From a virus, in the IMG/VR virus record IMGVR_UViG_3300049793_000366, positions 310,865 to 374,864 of that record: DNA of 64,000 nucleotides; one strand, 5' to 3'. Positions 29,016-37,696 of the stretch are shown here, piece after piece. The stretch's first letter is position 1. Each line of letters begins with the position of its first letter. The position numbers were made by a program, and so were the translations under genes. The notes under the pieces were generated by a model that saw nothing but the letters and a program-made list of their open reading frames with translations, was not told the DNA's origin and did no database searches.

Positions 29016-29476
29016 CCCATCCACTGAACCCAATGCCGAGTATCATACCATCAGGATTTCATCCTGGTGCTTTTGGTGCTTTGAGAAAACACGATGTACA
29101 CACTGGTATAGATTTATATTGTAACGATGGTGAGTCTGTTTATGCTATCGAAGATGGTGTTGTGGTAAATATATGTGACTTCACGGGGCCTAAGGTTAAT
29201 CTACCTTGGTGGAATGATACACGAGCTATTCTTATTGAAGGAAAAAGTGGTGTTATTCTATACGGTGAATTATTGGAGTGTGTTAAGTTAGGTGATAGCG
29301 TAAAAGAAGGTCAGCTTATCGGTAATATCAAAAGGGTTTTGAAAACTGATAAAGGCTTACCAATGGATATGCTTCATCTTGAATTATACGACACTGGTTA
29401 TAGAGGTGATGGTGAAATATGGAAACACGATGAACTGAAACCAGAAGCTCTTAAAGACCCTTTAATTTTATTATAA
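29012..29476 (+). CDS. M23-type metallopeptidase (lytic enzyme candidate)
   Basis: HTGIDLYCNDGESVYAIEDG has the first zinc His and Asp of the LytM/M23 fold, and MLHLELYD supplies the H-x-H-like second motif, here with L-H-L. The H-x-H is not fully present, so activity is likely but not certain. 154 aa, no signal peptide. M23 enzymes cut peptidoglycan cross-links. Neighbouring membrane proteins suggest a lysis or envelope cassette. Confidence 0.7.
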   Translation: MTHPLNPMPSIIPSGFHPGAFGALRKHDVHTGIDLYCNDGESVYAIEDGVVVNICDFTGPKVNLPWWNDTRAILIEGKSGVILYGELLECVKLGDSVKEGQLIGNIKRVLKTDKGLPMDMLHLELYDTGYRGDGEIWKHDELKPEALKDPLILL

Positions 29477-29604
29477 TGCTTGACGGAATAGACATACCTG
29501 AACCACCAAACCCAAGAGAAAATCCAGGGTGTTTCATTTTGTGGTTACTTCTTGTTGGTGTAATAATATTTATTGTAGTAGTAGGATTGAAATGTACAAT
29601 GTAA
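29476..29604 (+). CDS. Tiny membrane protein after the M23 gene, 42 aa
   Basis: ATG 29476 overlaps the upstream stop. A proline-rich N-terminus (IPEPPNPRENPG) is followed by one membrane span (FILWLLLVGVIIFIVVVG). Size, topology and position fit a holin- or spanin-like lysis component. Confidence 0.5.
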   Translation: MLDGIDIPEPPNPRENPGCFILWLLLVGVIIFIVVVGLKCTM

Positions 29605-29616
29605 TTTGAATATAAA

Positions 29617-30051
29617 ATGGGCAATGATAAAAAATGGTTAGATAAAACAAACGAGGAACTTGAAGCAGAATACTTTCGAGCATACTATGATTTGCGTAAA
29701 TATAAAACCAGCGACACTGATTGGGAAATTTCATTTGGCTTACATAGCCCAGGTGGTGGTACAATCGGTGAGATAATAATGCACTGGGTACATCTTGGTG
29801 ACAGGATGGTACCACAGTTACAAGCATTTGATGATTCTTGGCGAATATTAAGTTGTTTTTCGGATTTAATGGCTATATTAGCCAAACACGATTCTGATAA
29901 TATTACACCAGATGATTTTATTAAAATACTCAAAGAGAATAATTTTCTTAACCCACAAGAAATGTGGGATGGTGATTTTATTTCCGATGAAATGTTTAAG
30001 CAGTACCAAATACAAAGGCAACGAAATAATAATTTAAAACAATTAATATGA
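29617..30051 (+). CDS. Unknown protein, 144 aa
   Basis: Helical, with a WEISFGLHSPGGGTIGEIIM segment in the middle. No recognised motif. Overlaps the next gene by 4 nt. Confidence 0.55.
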   Translation: MGNDKKWLDKTNEELEAEYFRAYYDLRKYKTSDTDWEISFGLHSPGGGTIGEIIMHWVHLGDRMVPQLQAFDDSWRILSCFSDLMAILAKHDSDNITPDDFIKILKENNFLNPQEMWDGDFISDEMFKQYQIQRQRNNNLKQLI

Positions 30052-30422
30052 TAAATTTAGAATACGGTGATGGTACATATGATATGACATGGTTCATTGT
30101 CGATTTAGATAATAACATTGCTCAATTAACCACAAATGGTTTTGGATTCATACCAAAAAATGATGAGAGCGGTGAAGTATTATTCGACTGGGTTGAGAAA
30201 CTAAACAGCGATAAAAAAGTAAACAAAGCAACACCAGTACCGAATGGCTATTGGTATGAGTTAGCTCAGAAAGGTTTATTTGCTTTTGATTATGAAGATG
30301 ATAACTATACATTAGTTGCTCTTCCCGCTGAACCAATAAAATATCAAAACAACTGCCCTAACATTGTTAGAGTCAATTTCAGATTCGAGGATAGAACAAC
30401 TATAAACTCTTCTGATTTCTAA
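30048..30422 (+). CDS. Unknown protein, 124 aa
   Basis: A beta-rich small protein (MTWFIVDLDNNIAQLTTNG) with a WYELAQKGLFAFDYE segment. Similar in appearance to immunity or accessory proteins in bacteria, with no firm match. Same operon as 29617. Confidence 0.5.
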   Translation: MINLEYGDGTYDMTWFIVDLDNNIAQLTTNGFGFIPKNDESGEVLFDWVEKLNSDKKVNKATPVPNGYWYELAQKGLFAFDYEDDNYTLVALPAEPIKYQNNCPNIVRVNFRFEDRTTINSSDF

Positions 30423-30436
30423 TACTATAATTACAT

Positions 30437-30616
30437 ATGAATTACAATAAGATACGAAATAACATCAGACAAATCATGTTTCAAAACAGATTTACACTGA
30501 GAAATAGAAACCAAATAATAGCCAAGTTTAATAAACGATACCCAGCTACCAGAATCAACAGTGGTGTGTTTGTGAAAGCTATTATCGAAGTATCTAACAC
30601 ATCAGGCGCATTATAG
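30437..30616 (+). CDS. Basic small protein, 59 aa
   Basis: ATG 30437 to TAG 30614. Very rich in Asn, Arg, Ile and Lys (NKIRNNIRQIMFQNRF). Nucleic acid binding is possible. It ends 1 nt before the next start. Confidence 0.45.
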   Translation: MNYNKIRNNIRQIMFQNRFTLRNRNQIIAKFNKRYPATRINSGVFVKAIIEVSNTSGAL

Positions 30617-30617
30617 T

Positions 30618-30806
30618 ATGAATATATCAAACAGTCACGGAGCAATGATAGTGTGTTGGTTTGACACACCATTTGATAAAATAAATCAACCAGCAATAGA
30701 TGAATTCAAACAAGCTGGATTATTAATTGAATCTAATGGTGAACTATCATGGCATCAAGATGCAATAAAGCACTACAATGAATACCAAGAATGGTTAAGA
30801 AAATAA
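30618..30806 (+). CDS. Unknown small protein, 62 aa
   Basis: Contains HGAMIVCWFDTPFDKI and a C-terminal helix ending YQEWLRK. Last gene before a terminator shared with the convergent glutamine synthetase gene. Confidence 0.5.
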   Translation: MNISNSHGAMIVCWFDTPFDKINQPAIDEFKQAGLLIESNGELSWHQDAIKHYNEYQEWLRK

Positions 30807-30811
30807 AAAAA

Positions 30812-30836
30812 GCCGCTTTGATTAAAGCGACTTTTT
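30812..30836. terminator. Shared terminator
   Basis: CGCTTT, loop GATT, AAAGCG with an A-tract before and a T-tract after; it can serve both convergent operons. Confidence 0.75.
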
Positions 30837-30838
30837 GT

Positions 30839-31891
30839 TTATTGACAAATAGTTCTTATAATTCTCTCACAAGCTTCATATGGATCTACATTCGATGCTG
30901 GTCTTCTATCTTCTAAATAACCAGGTGTCGTTGTATCATTAATAGTAGATGGAATACGAATAGATGCAGTTCTATCACCAATGCCATACTTGAACTGATT
31001 GATACTACAAGTCTCATTAGCACCAGTTAAACGTAATTCATTGTGTTTACCATAAACAGCAATGTGTTCAGCTACAACTCTTCCCATCTTCTCACAAGCT
31101 TCAAATACTAAATTCTTTTTATTAGCAATATCTTCTCTCATTTGTTTAGTAGAGAAGTTGATGTGCATACCGCTACCATTCCAATCTTTACCTTCATAGG
31201 GTTTAGGATGTAATTCAACATAATAACCCATATCTTCTGATAATCTTTCAGCAATGTAACGAGCTACCCATAATTGGTCACAACCATCTAAGTCATATCC
31301 GGAAATTTGATATTCCCATTGACCCAATGTTACTTCAGCATTAATTCCATCAATTCCAATATTCGCGTATTCGCATAAATCAGCGTGTTTCTCAACGAAG
31401 TCTCTTCCTTTTACATTGTTACCACCAACAGCGCAGTAATAGTCTCCCTGAGGGCGAGGGAATGTACCATTTTCAGTTGGCCAACCAGCAGGCTTCTTAC
31501 TATATGAATCATATAAGAAATATTCTTGCTCCATACCCCATCTCATTTCTGGATTGTATTTAGCAACAGTCTCAGCTAATTTAGCACGTTTATTAGTAGC
31601 GTGTGGTGTCATGTCAGTATTATAAACCTCAGCAACGATAATCAATCCCTTGTCTTGTTTAAAAGGATCTCTGAAAACGTTAACTGGCTTAAGCAACAAT
31701 TCCGATTTAGAAGTCTCTGCCTGATTCGTAGATGAACCATCGAAATTCCAAATCGGAAGCTTACTAACGTCTTTTTTATATTCTTCGAATAAAGAAGATA
31801 AATCAGTGTCTTTTGATATTATTTTCGTTTTAGACCTGATGTGTTGTGGACTATTTCCATCCAACCAAATGTATTCTAAGTGAATATTCAT
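30839..31891 (-). CDS. glnII: Glutamine synthetase, type II (eukaryote-like)
   Basis: I start at ATG 31891 (MNIHLEYIWLDG); 17 upstream codons are not family-like. GSII hallmarks: LPIWNFDGSSTNQA, RWGMEQEYFLYD (metal-binding Glu), GSGMHINFSTK, RLTGANETCSINQFKYGIGD and TASIRIPSTI. 350 aa, as in type II enzymes, with no adenylylation loop. It makes glutamine from glutamate and ammonia. Such a gene in a phage is rare. It may sustain nitrogen supply for nucleotide synthesis. A TCTATATATAGA element lies 28 nt upstream. Confidence 0.93.
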   Translation of the reverse strand: MNIHLEYIWLDGNSPQHIRSKTKIISKDTDLSSLFEEYKKDVSKLPIWNFDGSSTNQAETSKSELLLKPVNVFRDPFKQDKGLIIVAEVYNTDMTPHATNKRAKLAETVAKYNPEMRWGMEQEYFLYDSYSKKPAGWPTENGTFPRPQGDYYCAVGGNNVKGRDFVEKHADLCEYANIGIDGINAEVTLGQWEYQISGYDLDGCDQLWVARYIAERLSEDMGYYVELHPKPYEGKDWNGSGMHINFSTKQMREDIANKKNLVFEACEKMGRVVAEHIAVYGKHNELRLTGANETCSINQFKYGIGDRTASIRIPSTINDTTTPGYLEDRRPASNVDPYEACERIIRTICQ

Positions 31892-32060
31892 ATTTAATAT
31901 TATTTTTTGATTATAGTCTATATATAGAGGGTAGTTTGCCAAAAAACCACACTTTTTTACAAAAGTTGCTCAAAAAATAGGGGGTATAACCCGGAAATGT
32001 AGTGTTTTTCAGAAACTCACTCAATTTTTAATTTTTAAAAAATTTTTAAAAATAATCAAT

Positions 32061-32071
32061 TTAATATATAA
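32061..32071 (+). promoter_or_regulatory. TTAATATATAA element before a capsid-targeting-type gene
   Basis: TTAATATATAA ends 3 nt before the ATG at 32075, in a very AT-rich 130-nt intergenic region. Confidence 0.55.
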
Positions 32072-32074
32072 CGA

Positions 32075-32944
32075 ATGAAACATTTAATGCTATTCGAGAA
32101 TTTCGAAGTGAATGATAAAATACAAGCAATTATTGACACAATCAATACAAATGAAGGCTTCGAAGTTATTCATACTAAAGCTCTAAATGATACTCTCTTC
32201 TTAAAGGTTAAGATACCAAGAGTAGAAAGACCAGACTATGGTTTTATGTCTGAGGTTAATAGAATACCTTACGTTAAAGGTGTTTATGGTAAAGGTTTCT
32301 TTATGGGTAAGAAAGTAGACAACTGTGCCTATATTCAATTCAACTTATTATTGAAGCATGGTGTAACTGATGTAAGTCTATCAGCAGGGTTCGGTAGAAT
32401 AATAGCATTCCTACAAAAGTATAATATTAAAAGCATCGATGAGTTCAATGATATAATAGCAAGATCCGCAAATGACTTAAATAAGTACATAAAGATATGC
32501 GATAAACCAAAAGCAGAAAAAGTGAAACTATACTCACTTAAAAGTTCTGCTGTTAAATTCTTAGTAAAAAATGGTGGTATCAGTGATGTGAAATTTCATA
32601 AGGGAGAATACGAAGACTTAGTATTATTCATTACAAATACTGATAATATATCATTTCATATGCAAGCAAGAAAATTCTTCGATAAGTTTGGAGTCTATCC
32701 TGAAAGTTTAGATAAGATAGAAGATGATGTGTATAAGTCAAAACAATACACAGAAGAAGATATTCAAGACCAAGATAGAATGTTTGATGCTATGAAAATA
32801 TTAGCATTGATAAATCAGAATATACTTCAAATATACAACTACTTCAATGAGAAGATATTTGACTTGAATAATTATTTCTATAACCCAAGTCATATTGGTG
32901 GTAATGATATGCTACCAGAAGATGGTTATGAACCATATCTATAA
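32075..32944 (+). CDS. Putative capsid-targeted internal protein, 289 aa
   Basis: N-terminus MKHLMLFEN has MK, F and an L-x-E site (LFE, then N), as in T4 internal proteins. The next region (FEVIHTKALNDTLFLKVKI) starts an alpha/beta domain, with GKGFFMGKKVDNCAY, SLSAGFGRIIAFLQKYNI and a helical C-terminal third. No enzyme family is recognised. It shares promoter element and N-terminal layout with 2533, 22268 and 60027. Packaging is inferred. Confidence 0.5.
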   Translation: MKHLMLFENFEVNDKIQAIIDTINTNEGFEVIHTKALNDTLFLKVKIPRVERPDYGFMSEVNRIPYVKGVYGKGFFMGKKVDNCAYIQFNLLLKHGVTDVSLSAGFGRIIAFLQKYNIKSIDEFNDIIARSANDLNKYIKICDKPKAEKVKLYSLKSSAVKFLVKNGGISDVKFHKGEYEDLVLFITNTDNISFHMQARKFFDKFGVYPESLDKIEDDVYKSKQYTEEDIQDQDRMFDAMKILALINQNILQIYNYFNEKIFDLNNYFYNPSHIGGNDMLPEDGYEPYL

Positions 32945-33985
32945 AGACATATCTAATATCATCGGTATCTTATCCGCTTCGTAATAAGAGATTCTAATTA
33001 ATTCAATATTATTCTGTAAACACCAACTAGTTTTAATAGCATCATTAGCTTTTAAATTAGCAAACGCCTGTTGACCACCAAAGTGTTCATTAGCCTTGAA
33101 GTGTTGCTCACCATCATACTCAATCAATACCTTCTTAGAAGGAATCCAAAAGTCAAACGGCAATTCAAATACATTACGACACGTAGTAAATTTCTTCTGC
33201 CTTATAAATGGTATGTGATTATCTTTTAAATACTTTGCAATAGTTTTCTCACCACGAGATTCACTACAATGCGGGCAACCATACCCTCTTATATGTGATA
33301 ATGGTGTTTGTTTAAATTCACCATGTATAGGACATAAAATAATTACTTTAATCTGACTTTTAAAATACTCTACTTTTGAATAGTCATATTTACTCGAATG
33401 AACCAATACTGACTCTCTTATAAAAGTTTCAGTAGTTTTTCTTATAGATAGATGTATATTCTCTGGTCTTGCCCCACTTAAGTGGGTAGTAGGTGTTTGT
33501 TCATATATTTTATTTTTATGAATTATCTTTACCTTACTATTTGCATTTATATATTCAACTAGAGAGTAATCATAACGGTCACCATGAATATTGGTAGCAA
33601 GTTCAATGAAGTTATCGGTGTCTGATTTATTATTCTCAGGAGCATATCTTAAATGTGATGTTGCTACTTGTTCATATACCTTATCGTTGTATATTATTTT
33701 AATTTTAGATAATGCATTTTTATATTCAACCAAAGAGTAATCATATTTATCACCCCATTTTTCACGAGCTTCTGTGATGAATTGTTCAGTTGTTTTTCTT
33801 GCTGTATTTTTCTCAGGGCATCTACCCATTAAATGTTTATGTGGTGTTTGTTCATATACAATACCATCTAATATAATCTTCACTTTCGTATCATAGTTCA
33901 CATATACTACTTGTGAGTAATCATACTTATCACCATGTATTTCTTTAGATTTTGATATAAATAAATCTGTTGTCCATTTCTCCAT
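32939..33985 (-). CDS. Vsr/DUF559-like homing endonuclease with four N-terminal repeats
   Basis: Residues 1-225 are four tandem units of about 55 aa built on GDKYDYS-x-V-x-Y, K-V-K-I-I and Y-E-Q-T-P-x-x-H-L. The last unit has a zinc site (LCPIHGEF and GYGCPHCSES). The C-terminus (residues about 240-348) is a Vsr-like nuclease: GEKTIAKYLKDNHIPF, FELPFDFWIPSKKVLIEYDG, EQHF and a late Asp-Lys. The repeats probably read DNA along the groove. It is like I-Bth0305I-type free-standing homing enzymes. It is next to uvsX, a usual target of such elements. Confidence 0.82.
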   Translation of the reverse strand: MEKWTTDLFISKSKEIHGDKYDYSQVVYVNYDTKVKIILDGIVYEQTPHKHLMGRCPEKNTARKTTEQFITEAREKWGDKYDYSLVEYKNALSKIKIIYNDKVYEQVATSHLRYAPENNKSDTDNFIELATNIHGDRYDYSLVEYINANSKVKIIHKNKIYEQTPTTHLSGARPENIHLSIRKTTETFIRESVLVHSSKYDYSKVEYFKSQIKVIILCPIHGEFKQTPLSHIRGYGCPHCSESRGEKTIAKYLKDNHIPFIRQKKFTTCRNVFELPFDFWIPSKKVLIEYDGEQHFKANEHFGGQQAFANLKANDAIKTSWCLQNNIELIRISYYEADKIPMILDMSL

Positions 33986-34085
33986 CTATATTATACGCCC
34001 TCCCTTTAGAAAGTTTTTAGGTTATTTTATAAGTAGCTTTTCACCGCTTATATATATGTTATAAAATAAAAATAATTTTACGAAA

Positions 34086-35312
34086 ATGGCTAAAAAGCAA
34101 CAAGAAGACAAGAAACCTGGATTCTCATTCTCCAAAGTAGGAGACTTAATGAGTAGCATATCCAAAAATGTACCTATCTTAATTGATAGAGAATCAAAAG
34201 AAAGAAAATTCATTTCGACTGGTGTTTATTTACTAGACGCTGCTATGTCATCACACTTATTAGGTGGTGGTATTCAATCAAATCGTATTACAGTATTAGC
34301 TGGTGAATCTGGTTCTGGTAAATCATTTATCGCATATTCTGTATGTAAGAATGCTCAGAAACAAGGTTACTGTGTTATCTACATTGATACTGAATATTCA
34401 GTTGAGTTAGATGAGTTACCAAAATTCGGATTAGATAATAGCCCAGATAAATTCATGTTAGTTAGAACTAATAAGGTTGAAGATATTAACATCGCATTAA
34501 CACAATTAATTGACCAATTAAAAGAAGAAAAAATGTCTGGTAACACAATTCAACCAATGATAATTGTATTAGACTCAGTTGGACAATTAGCATCTAACAA
34601 AGAGCGAAATGATTTGATTAAAGGAGAAGTTAAACAAGATATGACTAAGGCTAAGGCCATCGGATCATTATTTCGTTCAATTAACACTGACCTTGGATAC
34701 CTTGATATACCTATGATTTGTTGTAATCACACATATCAAACAATGGACCTTTTTCCACAGGAAGTATTAAAGGGCGGAAGGGCCATCGTATATACAGCAA
34801 GTGTTATAGGGCTTATGTCTAAGTCAAAATTTAAAACTGGTGAAGAGGATGAGATGGATTTAGGTCAGTCAGGTATCACAGTTTTATTTAAGACTATGAA
34901 GAATCGTTTAGCTAAACCAAAGAAGATTAGATTTGACATTTCATTTACAACTGGTATGAATCCATATTCTGGTTTAGATGCGTTCTGTCGTCCAGAATTC
35001 TTCGAACAAGTTGGTGTTGCTCAGGGTAAAATGGAAGTTGATAAGAAAACTGGTGAGATTAAATTTACACCAGGTGGTAATAGATGGTATGTTCGTCACT
35101 TAGATAAATCAGTAACAACAAAACAATTATTGACAGCAACCGTATTTACACCAGATGTATTGAAGGCGATGGAACCAATTGTGAATAATTATTTCTCTTA
35201 TAAATCACTTGATGAGATTGAAGAAGTAGAAAGACAATTAGAAGCATTAGATGAAGAGATAGGTATTGACCCAACTGATATTGATGCTGACAACTTTTTC
35301 GATAAAGAGTAA
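34086..35312 (+). CDS. uvsX: UvsX/RecA-type recombinase
   Basis: Walker A GESGSGKSF (residues about 77-85), Walker B in MIIVLDSVGQLAS, a MICCNHTYQ strand near the DNA-binding loops, and C-terminal GGNRWYVRHLD. Acidic tail (DADNFFDKE) as in UvsX. 408 aa against 391 in T4. It forms filaments on single-stranded DNA and drives recombination-dependent replication. Promoter: TTATATATATG at 34050-34060. A strong terminator follows. Confidence 0.93.
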   Translation: MAKKQQEDKKPGFSFSKVGDLMSSISKNVPILIDRESKERKFISTGVYLLDAAMSSHLLGGGIQSNRITVLAGESGSGKSFIAYSVCKNAQKQGYCVIYIDTEYSVELDELPKFGLDNSPDKFMLVRTNKVEDINIALTQLIDQLKEEKMSGNTIQPMIIVLDSVGQLASNKERNDLIKGEVKQDMTKAKAIGSLFRSINTDLGYLDIPMICCNHTYQTMDLFPQEVLKGGRAIVYTASVIGLMSKSKFKTGEEDEMDLGQSGITVLFKTMKNRLAKPKKIRFDISFTTGMNPYSGLDAFCRPEFFEQVGVAQGKMEVDKKTGEIKFTPGGNRWYVRHLDKSVTTKQLLTATVFTPDVLKAMEPIVNNYFSYKSLDEIEEVERQLEALDEEIGIDPTDIDADNFFDKE

Positions 35313-35344
35313 TAGAACTCTCGAAATAGCTTATAATACTAAAG

Positions 35345-35376
35345 GCCGCTCAAAATAGAAAAAGAGCGGCTTTTTT
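35345..35376 (+). terminator. Intrinsic terminator after uvsX
   Basis: GCCGCTC, a 12-nt loop, GAGCGGC and six T residues. Confidence 0.9.
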
Positions 35377-35394
35377 ATTTGATATATAGCTATT

Positions 35395-35550
35395 ATGAAT
35401 ATGAAAATGAAAACAAAACCTAGCAGAACAACACCTAAGAAACAGGAGCAAAATGTTCCTAAGTGGGTAAAGAAACCATCATGGTTTAGAACGACTGATA
35501 GAAAAATCAAAGAAGTGATTAAGATTCAGTCTTCACATCAAATCCAATAA
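35395..35550 (+). CDS. Basic small protein, 51 aa
   Basis: MNMKMKTKPSRTTPKKQEQN start, then a VPKWVKKPSWF repeat-like segment. Overlaps the end of the convergent gene by 32 nt. A TATATAG element lies 8 nt before ATG. Likely nucleic acid or membrane binding by charge only. Confidence 0.4.
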   Translation: MNMKMKTKPSRTTPKKQEQNVPKWVKKPSWFRTTDRKIKEVIKIQSSHQIQ

Positions 35551-35971
35551 CAATATTAGTAGGTAGAATTATGGGTGTAGCTATTAGCTTACACCCTGCT
35601 TCTATTATGGAATCAAGTGTTCTGCCTTGAGCAGTAGCTAATGTATTTATGTTTATGGATTCAATTCGAATTTCCTCTGTATCAATATTAAATGTATAAT
35701 TTATACTTGATACGATGTGTGATATATCGGAAAGTGATATGATACTTCTATCATTGTTATCATCATGTAATCTTCCATACACTGATGATTTATTACCAAC
35801 TTTTCCGGAAATGACTACTTCTTCTAATATATCTGATAGTTTACGATGTCTATTATTCTCGCTATATAGTAGCTTTTCAAGCTTAAGGTCTCTAACAATA
35901 ATTGGATCTAAAATAGCTTCAAGTCTACTCAACTTAAAATCCGTTATATCACATGGTAATGTTAAATCCAC
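35519..35971 (-). CDS. Possible prohead protease-like fold protein, 150 aa
   Basis: The order VYGRLHDDNNDRSIISLSDI, SHIVSSI, INTLATAQGRTLDSIIEAG and VIGFDVKTE mimics gp21-type (S77) prohead proteases. There VYGELxHP carries the His, SHIV and NTxxGK follow, and the nucleophile Ser lies in VSSRG. Here the Ser segment reads KLIATPIIL, so the nucleophile is not obvious. It may be an inactive relative, a scaffold protein or an unrelated structural protein. If right, it would fit with the capsid-targeting peptides. Low certainty. Confidence 0.3.
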   Translation of the reverse strand: MDLTLPCDITDFKLSRLEAILDPIIVRDLKLEKLLYSENNRHRKLSDILEEVVISGKVGNKSSVYGRLHDDNNDRSIISLSDISHIVSSINYTFNIDTEEIRIESININTLATAQGRTLDSIIEAGCKLIATPIILPTNIVIGFDVKTES

Positions 35972-36019
35972 AACTTTCTTCTTTTTTGGTTATATCATAT
36001 TTATCTTAAATGTTCGCAT

Positions 36020-36160
36020 ATGTTATTATTAAAAATATTCGGTGCTATTAATTTATTAGCAATTATCGTTATTATCATCCGTAGTGTAAGGGTTAGACCT
36101 GCTAAAAAGCACTGTGAGAAATGTGAAAATAAGTTCACTCTTTATTGTAGGCACAAATGA
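36020..36160 (+). CDS. Small membrane protein with Cys/His tail, 46 aa
   Basis: ATG 36020; one membrane span (residues about 3-20), then KKHCEKCENKF and CRHK, a possible zinc site. ATGA overlap with the next gene. Confidence 0.5.
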   Translation: MLLLKIFGAINLLAIIVIIIRSVRVRPAKKHCEKCENKFTLYCRHK

Positions 36161-36411
36161 TTAAGGTAGAAACTATACGTGATATAGATGACTCTACCAA
36201 AGAGGGTAAAATGTTAATGTCGGCATTGGCTGTATTAACGTCTATAACACATGAACAAATAAATGATAATGAATATGGTGGTAATACTCATCCAGATGAG
36301 GTTACTGAGCGCATAGCTGATTTAACGAATCGTATTTACTATGAGTTTGAATATAAACAGTTACAAGAAATTAACAAGCGCGATAACGCTATAAACCAAA
36401 TATGTCAATAG
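36157..36411 (+). CDS. Unknown protein, 84 aa
   Basis: Helical (KMLMSALAVLTSITHEQIN), with no recognised motif. Overlaps the following SLOG-type gene by 10 nt. Confidence 0.5.
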   Translation: MIKVETIRDIDDSTKEGKMLMSALAVLTSITHEQINDNEYGGNTHPDEVTERIADLTNRIYYEFEYKQLQEINKRDNAINQICQ

Positions 36412-36980
36412 ATAATATCTTCGGTGAAATAAGTCTTGATACGAATAAAATCATATGTCATTCTGGTGGTGCTGATGGTTCAGATACCGAGTGGAGTAAT
36501 GCGTGTAAAGAGCTTGGTATAAAAACCAATGCTTATTCCTATAAAACAAAGTATCATAATTCAGAAGATAAGATTGAGATATCAGAGGAAGATTTTCAAG
36601 AGGGTATTCGTGAAGTACATCGTGCTAATAAATATTTAAAGCGACATGGTATTAGTAAGTATATTAATTTATTAGCTCGTAACTGGGCGCAAGTTAAGTA
36701 TTCAACACAAGTGTTTGCTATTGGTACTATCAATGAGTCACAATTAGTAAATGGTGGTACTGGATGGGCTGTGATGATGGCTATATTGAATGAGCGAGAG
36801 GTGTTTGTATTTGAACAGGATAAGAATAAATGGTTTATTTGGTCTGATGCTCAGAATAAATTCATTGAATATGATACACCGAAAATATCCAGTTATAATT
36901 TTGCGGGTATTGGTACCAGAGAGATAAATTCTAATGGTGTGAAAGCGATACACGATGTTGTCAATTTACTAAGAACATAG
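36402..36980 (+). CDS. SLOG/Rossmann-type nucleotide-binding protein, 192 aa
   Basis: IICHSGGADGSDTEWSNACK (residues about 17-36) is the glycine-rich start of the SLOG/YspA-like fold, VNGGTGWAVMMAI (about 115-127) is its second signature, and FAGIGTREINSNG is the third segment. These proteins bind nucleotide-derived ligands and include stress and defence sensors. The role in this phage is not known. Confidence 0.65.
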   Translation: MSIDNIFGEISLDTNKIICHSGGADGSDTEWSNACKELGIKTNAYSYKTKYHNSEDKIEISEEDFQEGIREVHRANKYLKRHGISKYINLLARNWAQVKYSTQVFAIGTINESQLVNGGTGWAVMMAILNEREVFVFEQDKNKWFIWSDAQNKFIEYDTPKISSYNFAGIGTREINSNGVKAIHDVVNLLRT

Positions 36981-37003
36981 TGTAAATTTTTAATATAAAA
37001 ACA

Positions 37004-37345
37004 GTGAAAAATTTGATATCAGTTATTGCAATATTTATTCTTGCTCAGTTGTGTGTTTGGTTACAAACATATGGTCAGTATAAGTGGGCATGGATGGCTA
37101 AGAATGATTGGTTCTTATTGATAGCGGCTGTTCCTATATCTTGGTTGTGGTTAACTGCTACGAGAATGGGTATGGTAACATTTGATAATCAGAGTTGGCC
37201 ATTGAGGTTTCTTGGGTTCTCTACTGGTATTATAGTTTTCACAATATGTTCCCGGTTCATTTTAAATGAACCAATAACACTCAAATCTTTAGTATCAGTT
37301 GGACTGTGTTTATTGATTGTGTGCATACAAATATTATGGAAATAA
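37004..37345 (+). CDS. Four-helix membrane protein, DUF486-like
   Basis: Starts at GTG 37004. Four hydrophobic segments and a WLWLTATRMGM loop resemble the small DMT-superfamily proteins annotated as DUF486. Possibly a small-molecule transporter or membrane modulator. TTAATATAAA precedes the start by 3 nt. Confidence 0.55.
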   Translation: MKNLISVIAIFILAQLCVWLQTYGQYKWAWMAKNDWFLLIAAVPISWLWLTATRMGMVTFDNQSWPLRFLGFSTGIIVFTICSRFILNEPITLKSLVSVGLCLLIVCIQILWK

Positions 37346-37348
37346 ACA

Positions 37349-37696
37349 ATGACAAATTTGCAAATCGACTACAAAAAGCCTATATTCGTATATTATATTA
37401 ATATAGAAGGATTATCTCGTCAAAGGGCGGAAGAAGAAATACAAGCGATAACGGATAATATGCTTCAACAAGATGTACAGATGTGGTTTGTACCATGTGG
37501 TAGTAGACCAGCAACTATTGAATGTGTATATCCTGGTATGAAAGATGCTGAGTTCAATGATAGAATGAAAGCTCTGATTGATAAGATGATTAGTATATTG
37601 GATGGATTTATGGATGGTTCGAGTAAGGATGATATCATAATGAAGTTGAAAATGCAAGTAAAAGACATCTTGATAGATGGTATTATAAATGGCTAA
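37349..37696 (+). CDS. Unknown protein, 115 aa
   Basis: Contains PIFVYYINIEGLSRQRAEEE and WFVPCGSRPATIECVYPG, a layout I have seen in phage proteins without known function. Overlaps the next gene by 8 nt. Confidence 0.5.
   Translation: MTNLQIDYKKPIFVYYINIEGLSRQRAEEEIQAITDNMLQQDVQMWFVPCGSRPATIECVYPGMKDAEFNDRMKALIDKMISILDGFMDGSSKDDIIMKLKMQVKDILIDGIING

Noticed and set aside
34022-34213. Minus-strand ORF over the uvsX start
   Set aside because: Antisense to a certain gene with no independent coding signal.
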